Source of the DNA: Ignavibacteria bacterium
Lineage (GTDB): Bacteria > Bacteroidota > Ignavibacteria > Ignavibacteriales > Melioribacteraceae
Assembly: GCA_027347805.1 (NCBI GenBank)
Contig: DAIEQP010000356.1
Span: forward strand, 1-24,674
Direction: 5' to 3'
DNA length: 24,674 nt
This document shows, one piece after another, positions 7,562-13,552 of the stretch (positions are counted from its first letter, which is position 1; the number at the start of each line of letters is the position of its first letter). A program made the translations under genes and the position numbers. Under the pieces are notes generated by a model. It did no database searches. It saw only the letters and a list, made by a program, of their open reading frames with translations, and was not told the DNA's origin.

Positions 7562-7972
7562 TTATACAGGGGCTTTAAAACTAAGAGCAACCGCAAATTT
7601 TGCTTTTACGACTGCGCCTTTGCTTGTAGCGGGAATAAACCTTGTTTTTTTTACAACCTTAACGGCTTCTTCATCGCAACCGCTGCCAATACCCCTTACA
7701 ACCCTTGCATCATTAACGGTACCTGATTCGTCTATATATATCATTACGTAAACTTTTCCCTCTGTTTTGGTCTTAATCGCCATTTCCGGATATATAATTT
7801 TCTTCATTATACTTTCGTAACCGCCAACAGGCACCGGCAGGTTATCTAACGCAACAAAGTAATCCTCTTCTTTTAGCTCCGGGAAGAGAATAACAGAGGC
7901 ATAATTTGTTGGTGAAGCTAATAAAATAAGAAATAAAATGCCAATTGCATTAATAAATAAGCTAAATTTCAT
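7562..7972 (-). CDS. Exported TonB C-terminal-domain protein
   Basis: A 136-residue protein. Residues 1-26 form a signal peptide or anchor with a hydrophobic core (FINAIGILFLILLA). Residues about 55-135 are a TonB C-terminal domain with the family's 'YPEMA' motif (61-65), 'EGKVYVMIYIDESGTVNDA', 'GCDEEAVKVVKKTRFIPA' and a final beta strand. TonB family proteins use this fold to contact outer-membrane receptors. Here the long Pro-rich periplasmic linker of true TonB is missing and there are no adjacent exbB/exbD genes, so energy transduction is doubtful. It may be an accessory periplasmic domain protein. GGAGG at 7980-7984, 7 nt upstream, fixes the start. Confidence 0.82.
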   Translation of the reverse strand: MKFSLFINAIGILFLILLASPTNYASVILFPELKEEDYFVALDNLPVPVGGYESIMKKIIYPEMAIKTKTEGKVYVMIYIDESGTVNDARVVRGIGSGCDEEAVKVVKKTRFIPATSKGAVVKAKFAVALSFKAPV

Positions 7973-8092
7973 GATTTTTCCTCCATTAATTGTGATTTGT
8001 CGAATTATCGTCTAAAAAGAAGAAAAGTTTAGGGGCTTTTTAAAAATAATAATGAATTTTTGAAGGAATTATTTATCTAACAGGGTGTTTCG

Positions 8093-8227
8093 ATGGAAGT
8101 TTGTATCCTTTTAACAGAACGAAATGAAGATATGGCGCAAGTGTTACTTCATATTTTTTTAATAACTGAATTCATAAAAGAATTAGATAAGCAAACGGGT
8201 AGAACTTTTTTTAATCAGTGCGTCTAA
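8093..8227 (+). CDS. Possible 44-residue small protein (doubtful)
   Basis: ATG 8093 to TAA 8225-8227 encodes 44 residues with no recognisable family. The middle part (about 14-34, 'MAQVLLHIFLITEFIKELDK') could form an amphipathic helix. GGGTG lies a few bases upstream but is a poor Shine-Dalgarno. In a long AT-rich intergenic region such a frame can occur by chance, so it is recorded only as a candidate. Confidence 0.15.
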   Translation: MEVCILLTERNEDMAQVLLHIFLITEFIKELDKQTGRTFFNQCV

Positions 8228-8469
8228 TTATTCGGCGATTGAGAATTACTGATAAAAAATAAATTAATTTCTGGAACAAAAAGAGCAAATAAGTTTTTCA
8301 ATCTCATAACTAATTGGACAATAAACAAAATGGAAGAGACAGACGATTCATCATTAATTTTCAAGAGTAAAAATATTTTGGGGGCAAACATGTTTAATTC
8401 CCAGTTTTCTTTTCATTCTACACTTCAGTCAAAAATCTTCAGCAGGATATCTCCCGGCATTTAGAATTC

Positions 8470-8520
8470 CTTCTAACAGTGTTCTTGCAAAGCGGGTTTT
8501 ACTTTAAAACCTGTTAGAAG
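8470..8520 (+). promoter_or_regulatory. Nested stem-loop in the flotillin leader
   Basis: CTTCTAACAG (8470-8479) and CTGTTAGAAG (8511-8520) are perfect 10-bp inverted arms around 31 nt. The interior can form GGTTTT-ACTTT-AAAACC (8495-8511), which shares base 8511 with the outer stem. The element ends 66 nt before the flotillin ATG, so it would sit in the leader if transcription starts upstream of it, or act as an operator or terminator if not. Confidence 0.4.
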
Positions 8521-8586
8521 CATAAGTGTGTCTTTGATTAACGATTCACAATAAATAAACATAATAACAACAACATTAGGAGATGT

Positions 8587-10650
8587 ATGAACAACTTTGA
8601 ACTGTTTGTTTCAAATGCACTGCCGTACGCAATTGGGTTAGTAGTAATCATACTTATTGCAAAATCAATTGTGATTGTAGGCGGTAGAGAAATAGCGGTA
8701 ATTGAAAGAAAATACTTTGGAAGAAAAATGCCGCAGGGTAGAGTTATTGCTCTCGCAAATGAAATCGGTATTCAGGCAAGAACACTTGGACCGGGACTTC
8801 ATTTCCTTATTCCATTTATTTATGTACCTAAAAAATATTCATTCACTGTTATCTCTGAAAATGAAATAGGAATTATCGAATCGATCGACGGTGATCCGGT
8901 CCCTCCCGGAAAAATATTTGCAAAGGTTGTAAGCGGACACAACTCTTTCCAGGATGGTGAAAACTTTTTACGTAATGGTGGTGAGAAGGGACCTCAAATA
9001 GAAATTCTGCCTCCTGGCGTTTACAGGATTAATCCTGTTTTATTTGCTATAAGAAAGCAGCCGTCAATTATAATTGATAAAGGTAAAATTGGTCTGATAA
9101 CTTCTATGGATGGTCAACCGATTCCTGCAGGAAGATTGCTTGCACAGAAAGTTGATGGACACAGCAGTTTTGAAAACGGTGAAAAATTTCTTCAAAACCG
9201 CGGGCAAAAAGGTCCGCAAATTGAAATACTTCTTCCCGGTACTTACAGAATTAATACAGATCTTTTTCATGTAGAAATACAGGATGCAACTGTAATTCCT
9301 GCAAATAAAGTAGGACTTATAACTGCAAAAGATGGGGAACCTTTACCGGAAGCAGAATATGTTGCCAAATCAGTTGTTGGTCACAGCGATTTTCAAAATG
9401 CATCGAAGTTTCTTGAAGCAGGAGGTCAGCGTGGTCCTCAATTCGATGTGCTTAAGCCGGGTACATATTATATCAACCCGCTAATTTTCAAAGTTGAACT
9501 TGATGATGCTGCAATTGTTGAAAGGGGACAGGTTGCTGTTGTTGTTTCAAACGTTGGAGAAGAACCGGTTGAAGTTAAAAATGCAATTGAAGAAGCAGCA
9601 AGACTTGAAAATGCAGTACCAGGAACTGCGGCATACAAAGAAATTGAAAAGAGATTGAATATTGGTATTGAAAGATATGTTGTTCCGAAAGGTTACCGCG
9701 GTATTCAACAGGAAGTTGCGGGACCGGGATTCTACTATTTAAATAGGCGCGCTTACATTGCATACATTGTTGATACAACTAATATCACAATTGACTGGGA
9801 TGATTCACAAGAAACAAGATTCGATCCGCTTAAAGTAATTAGTCGCGATGGTTTTGAAATAAGTGTTAGTGTGAAAGTAGTAATACGAGTTCGGCCTGAC
9901 CAGGCACCCTACATGGTTGCAAAGATTGGTTCAATTGAGAATTTGATTGTTCATGTTATTCATCCAATGATAGATTCATCATTCCGTAACAAGGCGTCAT
10001 CAACAAGTGCAATGAATTTTATGCAGGACAGGCAGGAAGAACAGCGCAAAGCTGAAGATAGGGCAAAAGCTGAATTGGAAAAATATCATGTTGAATGTGT
10101 TAGTGTTTTAATCTGCCAGATTAATTTACCTCAGGAATTGATGGATACACAAACAAAGAAAATTATTGCACAGCAGCAGCAGGCAATGTACCAGGATATG
10201 CAGAAAGCCGAGCAGACAAGAATTGCAACAGAAAAAACAAGAGCCGAAGCTGATCAGCAAAAAAATCTTGTTGAAGCTGAAATAGGTGTTAAAATTGCCG
10301 AACAAAATAAAGAGAAGGCAATTCGTTTTGCAGAGGGTGAATCGGAAAGTATTCGTCTGCGTGCCGAAGGCGAAGCTCTTGGTATTAAAGCAAAGGGCGA
10401 TGCAGAAGGTTCTAAGATTCTTGCAATTGGTGAATCAACTGCTAAAGCATATGAATTGCAGAATAAAGCTGTGGGTCAACAGGGAGTTACTGCAATTGAA
10501 ATTGCAAAACAAATTGCGAGCGGTAACGTAAAAGTAACCCCTGATTTTCTTGTTCAGGGAGGCGATAATCTGGGAGGATTGCTTTCTGCTTTTTTAACTA
10601 ATATTATTGCAGCCAATCAAAAAACTGTTGATAAACAAACAGCGGCGTAA
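8587..10650 (+). CDS. Flotillin-like SPFH protein with inserted repeat modules
   Basis: A 687-residue membrane-scaffold protein. A single hydrophobic segment at about 14-31 anchors it. Residues 94-304 hold three tandem modules described separately. The SPFH core follows (about 310-520: 'VERGQVAVVVSNVGEEPVEV', 'YRGIQQEVAGPGFYYLN', 'SRDGFEISVSVKVVIRVRP', 'IHPMIDSSFRNKASSTSAMNFM'). Next comes a long Ala/Glu/Lys-rich coiled coil (about 480-630) with flotillin-type EA repeats ('RAEGEALGIKAKGDAEG'), and a Gly/hydrophobic C-terminus (657-676). Flotillins form oligomeric cages on membranes; the exact role in bacteria is unsettled. It is longer than typical bacterial flotillins (about 500 residues) because of the modules. 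AGGAG supports the start. It heads a probable operon with the PepSY-like and DUF6159 genes. No nfeD gene is adjacent. Confidence 0.88.
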   Translation: MNNFELFVSNALPYAIGLVVIILIAKSIVIVGGREIAVIERKYFGRKMPQGRVIALANEIGIQARTLGPGLHFLIPFIYVPKKYSFTVISENEIGIIESIDGDPVPPGKIFAKVVSGHNSFQDGENFLRNGGEKGPQIEILPPGVYRINPVLFAIRKQPSIIIDKGKIGLITSMDGQPIPAGRLLAQKVDGHSSFENGEKFLQNRGQKGPQIEILLPGTYRINTDLFHVEIQDATVIPANKVGLITAKDGEPLPEAEYVAKSVVGHSDFQNASKFLEAGGQRGPQFDVLKPGTYYINPLIFKVELDDAAIVERGQVAVVVSNVGEEPVEVKNAIEEAARLENAVPGTAAYKEIEKRLNIGIERYVVPKGYRGIQQEVAGPGFYYLNRRAYIAYIVDTTNITIDWDDSQETRFDPLKVISRDGFEISVSVKVVIRVRPDQAPYMVAKIGSIENLIVHVIHPMIDSSFRNKASSTSAMNFMQDRQEEQRKAEDRAKAELEKYHVECVSVLICQINLPQELMDTQTKKIIAQQQQAMYQDMQKAEQTRIATEKTRAEADQQKNLVEAEIGVKIAEQNKEKAIRFAEGESESIRLRAEGEALGIKAKGDAEGSKILAIGESTAKAYELQNKAVGQQGVTAIEIAKQIASGNVKVTPDFLVQGGDNLGGLLSAFLTNIIAANQKTVDKQTAA
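8866..9498 (+). repeat. Three tandem beta modules inside the flotillin-like protein
   Basis: Protein residues 94-155, 168-230 and 242-304 repeat at a period of about 74. Each runs 'G(L/I)I-(T/E)S-DG-P-P', then '-GH-SF-', 'FL--GG--GPQ-(E/D)-L-PG-Y-INP-F'. Degenerate flanking copies (about 34-86 and 315-395, the latter ending 'GPGFYYLNRRAY') suggest that the SPFH-type beta unit itself was duplicated. The copies differ at many codons, so the duplication is old. Confidence 0.75.
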
Positions 10651-10662
10651 ATCAATTATCTA

Positions 10663-10702
10663 GAGACTCAATTTTTCGCCCCGCGTTTGCGGGGCAAGTC
10701 TC
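10663..10702 (+). promoter_or_regulatory. Nested hairpin between flotillin and PepSY-like genes
   Basis: An inner GC-rich stem GCCCCGC (10678-10684), loop GTTT, GCGGGGC (10689-10695) lies inside an outer stem GAGACT (10663-10668) / AGTCTC (10697-10702). The T-run lies before, not after, the inner stem, so it is not a canonical intrinsic terminator. It may partially terminate transcription, or stabilise or process the flotillin message relative to the downstream genes. Confidence 0.5.
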
Positions 10703-10721
10703 ATCAAAATATGGAAATTAT

Positions 10722-11189
10722 ATGAAAGCAATTACATTCCTGGCAATATCATTCATTGTATTTAGCTCAGCTTTTGCGCAATCTTCTCCGAATGCTGTTG
10801 TCTCTGCCAAAGTAAAAAAGAAATTTGTAAAACTTTATCCGAATGTTAAGGATGTAAAATGGTCTGTAAACAAAAATATTGCTCATGCGGATTTTAAACT
10901 TGATGGAAAAGAAGCTAGCATAGTATTTAAAGCAGATACTTTATTTGTAACAATGATTCAGGTTAAAAATTCGGATTTCCCGGTACCCGTGAAAAAATAT
11001 TTCGAAAAAAATTATAATGATTATGTGATTGTAAAAACAGGGAAAATGCAGTTCGCTCCAATTCCTGGTAAAAATATCTGTTACGCTGCAGAAATAACAA
11101 ACGGAAAAATCACAAAGCGGGTTACTTTATACCCTGACGGTAAAGAAATGAGTGTTATGGATTTATCCGATACACAAAAGAAACAATAG
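10722..11189 (+). CDS. Exported PepSY-like domain protein
   Basis: A 155-residue protein with a cleavable signal peptide (MKAITFLAISFIVFSSAFAQ; predicted cleavage near 19-20), so periplasmic. The mature part shows two units of the Bacteroidota PepSY-like (PF11396-type) pattern: 'KKKFVKLYPNVKDVKWSVNK' (32-51) followed by 'ADFKLDGKEASIVFKADTLF', and a second with 'VKKYFEKNYNDYVIVKTGKM' and 'YAAEITNGKITKRVTLYPDG'. These domains are thought to bind or inhibit partner proteins; no enzymatic residues are evident. GGAAA before the ATG is a modest ribosome-binding site. It lies 71 bp after flotillin and 49 bp before the DUF6159 gene, all co-directional, so it is probably co-transcribed. Confidence 0.75.
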   Translation: MKAITFLAISFIVFSSAFAQSSPNAVVSAKVKKKFVKLYPNVKDVKWSVNKNIAHADFKLDGKEASIVFKADTLFVTMIQVKNSDFPVPVKKYFEKNYNDYVIVKTGKMQFAPIPGKNICYAAEITNGKITKRVTLYPDGKEMSVMDLSDTQKKQ

Positions 11190-11238
11190 TATTTATATGA
11201 ACTTCGATTAAAGAGTTCTAATTAATTTTGAGGAAATT

Positions 11239-12081
11239 ATGTTTACAAAATTTAGCAACAGCTGGAATCTTGTTAAAGCAAGCTGGCAGGTATTAAAAGC
11301 AGATAAGGAATTAATAATATTTCCTTTACTTTCATTTGTTGCTTTAACAATTGTTACAATCGGGTTTTTCGTTCCAATATTTTTATTCGGTTATTTTAAT
11401 CTTAACTCTGTAAATGATTCTAAACCGTTTTTATATCTGCTTGGTTTTCTAATGTATTTCATCTGTTATGCTATAATAATTTTCAGCAATACAGCTCTTG
11501 TAAGCGCAGCATTAATAAGAATGAGGGGAAGAAATCCCTCGCTGGCAGACGGATTTAATTTTGCATTGAAGAGAATAAGACAAATACTTGGTTATGCTTT
11601 AATATCCGCAACGGTAGGAATTATTTTAAAAGCTTTATCTGAAAGAGGCGGGTTGTTTGGCAAGATAGCCAGCGCAATAGCAAACATGGCGTGGAACATT
11701 GTGACGTTTCTTGTTATCCCGGTACTAGTTGTTGAAAACATCGGACCCATTGATGCAATAAAAAGAAGCGCCCAGCTTCTAAAAAAAACCTGGGGTGAAC
11801 AATTAATAGGAAATTTCAGTATTGGTTTTGTGTTTGGTCTAATGATTTTCTTGTCGATATTAATTTCGGTTCCAATATTTATGCTTGCTGCATCAGCAGA
11901 ATCTGTTTTAATTGTAATTTTTGTTGCGTTGTTGTTAATGATATTAATTGTTGGATTAATATTTATCAGTACAACATTAAGCAGTATTTACGAGGCAGCA
12001 CTATATCTCTATGCTGTTACCGGTAAAACCGGCGGATATTTTGACGGGTTGATGCTGCAGGAAGCTTTCAGACAGAAATAA
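11239..12081 (+). CDS. DUF6159 polytopic membrane protein
   Basis: A 280-residue integral membrane protein. The opening 'FSNSWNLVKASWQVLKADKE' (5-24) followed by 'LIIFPLLSFVAL' is the signature of DUF6159 proteins. Hydrophobic segments lie near 25-52, 63-90, 114-131, 139-160 and 193-250 (the last long enough for two passes). The cytoplasmic-looking 'VENIGPIDAIKRSAQLLKKTWGEQ' (165-188) resembles the amphipathic segment of related DUF975/YIP1-like proteins. Function is unknown. GAGGAAA just before the ATG fixes the start. As the third gene of the flotillin operon it is a candidate client or partner of the flotillin scaffold; that link is inferred from context alone. Confidence 0.78.
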   Translation: MFTKFSNSWNLVKASWQVLKADKELIIFPLLSFVALTIVTIGFFVPIFLFGYFNLNSVNDSKPFLYLLGFLMYFICYAIIIFSNTALVSAALIRMRGRNPSLADGFNFALKRIRQILGYALISATVGIILKALSERGGLFGKIASAIANMAWNIVTFLVIPVLVVENIGPIDAIKRSAQLLKKTWGEQLIGNFSIGFVFGLMIFLSILISVPIFMLAASAESVLIVIFVALLLMILIVGLIFISTTLSSIYEAALYLYAVTGKTGGYFDGLMLQEAFRQK

Positions 12082-12091
12082 ATGTATGAAG

Positions 12092-12115
12092 AGAGACGTT
12101 CATAAGAACGTCTCT
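12092..12115. terminator. Bidirectional terminator-like hairpin
   Basis: AGAGACGTTC (12092-12101), loop ATAA, GAACGTCTCT (12106-12115): a perfect 10-bp stem between the convergent DUF6159 (+) and outer-membrane protein (-) genes, starting 10 bp after the DUF6159 stop. The U-tracts are weak on both sides. Confidence 0.65.
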
Positions 12116-12126
12116 TCAAGACAATA

Positions 12127-13551
12127 TTAAAATTTCCATTTTGAATTCATTGCAAATGTAATTCTCTTTGCAGAGTTTGGAGAGAAGAGATACTGAAAAT
12201 CGGGCGATCCAAAATTTATTTCAAGCAAACCGAAATCCAAACCTAAGCCTAATCCCCAATTAAATTTTTCAAATCCTCCAACTGAAAAACCGGTACGAAT
12301 ATTAACAATGCCCAAGTCATGCCAATCGATACCTAAAGAGAAACGTGGATCTTTTGTGTTACCCGGCTGGTCATTAAATCCCTGATGATAATCAAGTGCA
12401 AGTAAAAGTTTTGAAGTAACTATATATGATGCGCCTACATGCATTGCACTTGCCATTGGAGTAGTAACTGAATTTATGTACCTACCGTTATTTTTTCCAG
12501 TTAACCGGTTTTTTAATGTATCAAGCTGCGCACCGTCTGTTATATCATCAATCAAAAAATCTTTACTTGATGTAAACATTGCAATATTTTTATCCCACTT
12601 AACACTACCTAAATCTGTAAAGGATAAACCCAGCGATAGTTTATTGTTTACTTCTGCAGAAAATCCAAAATCAAAACCCACACCTGAACCAGCAGGAGTT
12701 GGAAATGGTGTCATCGAATAATTTGTATTGGAATTTTTATCAAAATCGTAATGAACATTAAATTCTTTGGCAAATGCTGAATAAGCAATCATATCGCTTT
12801 TGCCTGATATTACATAATTATCGCTTGTTGATAATTCTGTATTAATCCTATTTAATGATGCGTATGCGAATCCGCTGACAAGATTTAGCGATGCGCCAAT
12901 TTTAAAACTTTTAAATACTTTTGGAAGGAATTTCAGTTTATTTGAATAGGTAAAAGAATATTTTCTTAACCATGATGCATTTAAGCCGGCATCGTTAAAA
13001 TTGTAAATCTTCTTTGGTGTATTACCATCCAATGCCAGTTCAACTAAACCGCTAGGCATTGTAAAAATTCCGGAGACACGATCGCTAATTGAAAATGCAA
13101 ATGTTCCTGAACTTTTTGTCGGTCGTATGGAAATACTAAATAACAAAACATTTACATCGGATATTATTGTTCCACCGTTTTTGAAAATGTCTTTAAGATT
13201 ATTTTTATCCGCATACGTTAAAATTCTTCCAGTAACCGATCCATCGGTTGGATCTGTAACTTTTGTACCAAAGTAATAATTATAGTTTTCTATTGAGAAG
13301 AAGTTTGACCCTGCGCCAACAGCTATGTTAGGTATTGGAATCGGCAATTCCATTTCAACTGATTTAAGAGAATCGGAAAATAAATTTGCAGGATTTTGAC
13401 CTAGTGCATCGAGTCCGGAACTCGAAACCGCAAAAGTTTTTGCCATTCCAAGAGACCGAGCGTCTGTTACTCCCTGGGACCCCACACCCTGTGCAAATAT
13501 AAAAGTAGCAGTAAAAAATAATGCAGCGGAGAATCTAATCAGTTTCTTCAT
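12127..13551 (-). CDS. DUF5723/PorV-like outer-membrane beta-barrel protein
   Basis: A 474-residue exported protein. The signal peptide (MKKLIRFSAALFFTATFIFA) is followed by 'SQGVTDARSLGMAKTFAVSS' and 'DALGQNPANL', the start pattern of the Bacteroidota PorV/DUF5723 family of FadL-like barrels. The rest alternates short amphipathic beta strands, for example 'KLSLGLSFTDLGSVKWDKN' and 'KLLLALDYHQGFND', and the protein ends in Phe ('NSKWKF'), the usual C-terminal signal of outer-membrane barrels. A longer frame opens at 13599, but the signal peptide and AAAGGAG fix the start at 13551, 1 bp after the stop of the lipoprotein gene, so translation is probably coupled. In this family PorV shuttles T9SS cargo; other members have unknown roles, so the exact role is open. 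Confidence 0.82.
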   Translation of the reverse strand: MKKLIRFSAALFFTATFIFAQGVGSQGVTDARSLGMAKTFAVSSSGLDALGQNPANLFSDSLKSVEMELPIPIPNIAVGAGSNFFSIENYNYYFGTKVTDPTDGSVTGRILTYADKNNLKDIFKNGGTIISDVNVLLFSISIRPTKSSGTFAFSISDRVSGIFTMPSGLVELALDGNTPKKIYNFNDAGLNASWLRKYSFTYSNKLKFLPKVFKSFKIGASLNLVSGFAYASLNRINTELSTSDNYVISGKSDMIAYSAFAKEFNVHYDFDKNSNTNYSMTPFPTPAGSGVGFDFGFSAEVNNKLSLGLSFTDLGSVKWDKNIAMFTSSKDFLIDDITDGAQLDTLKNRLTGKNNGRYINSVTTPMASAMHVGASYIVTSKLLLALDYHQGFNDQPGNTKDPRFSLGIDWHDLGIVNIRTGFSVGGFEKFNWGLGLGLDFGLLEINFGSPDFQYLFSPNSAKRITFAMNSKWKF

Positions 13552-13552
13552 T

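Larger units (their letters stand above)
7973..8586. other. 614-bp non-coding interval upstream of the flotillin operon
   Basis: The longest gene-free stretch in the window. It holds the ribosome-binding site of the divergent TonB-domain gene, two unsupported 44-codon open frames (8093-8227 and 8330-8464, + strand), the octamer TCTAACAG at 8076-8083 and 8472-8479 with its reverse complement at 8511-8518, and the structured element at 8470-8520. AGGAG just before 8587 serves the flotillin gene. No tRNA, rRNA or recognised riboswitch was seen. Confidence 0.55.

Noticed and set aside
8214..8253. ATCAGT/ACTGAT inverted repeat
   Set aside because: Six-base arms with a 28-nt gap are expected by chance in this composition.
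8330..8464. Second 44-codon frame in the long intergenic region as a gene
   Set aside because: No Shine-Dalgarno, Ser-rich composition without a recognisable feature; kept only as a low-interest observation.
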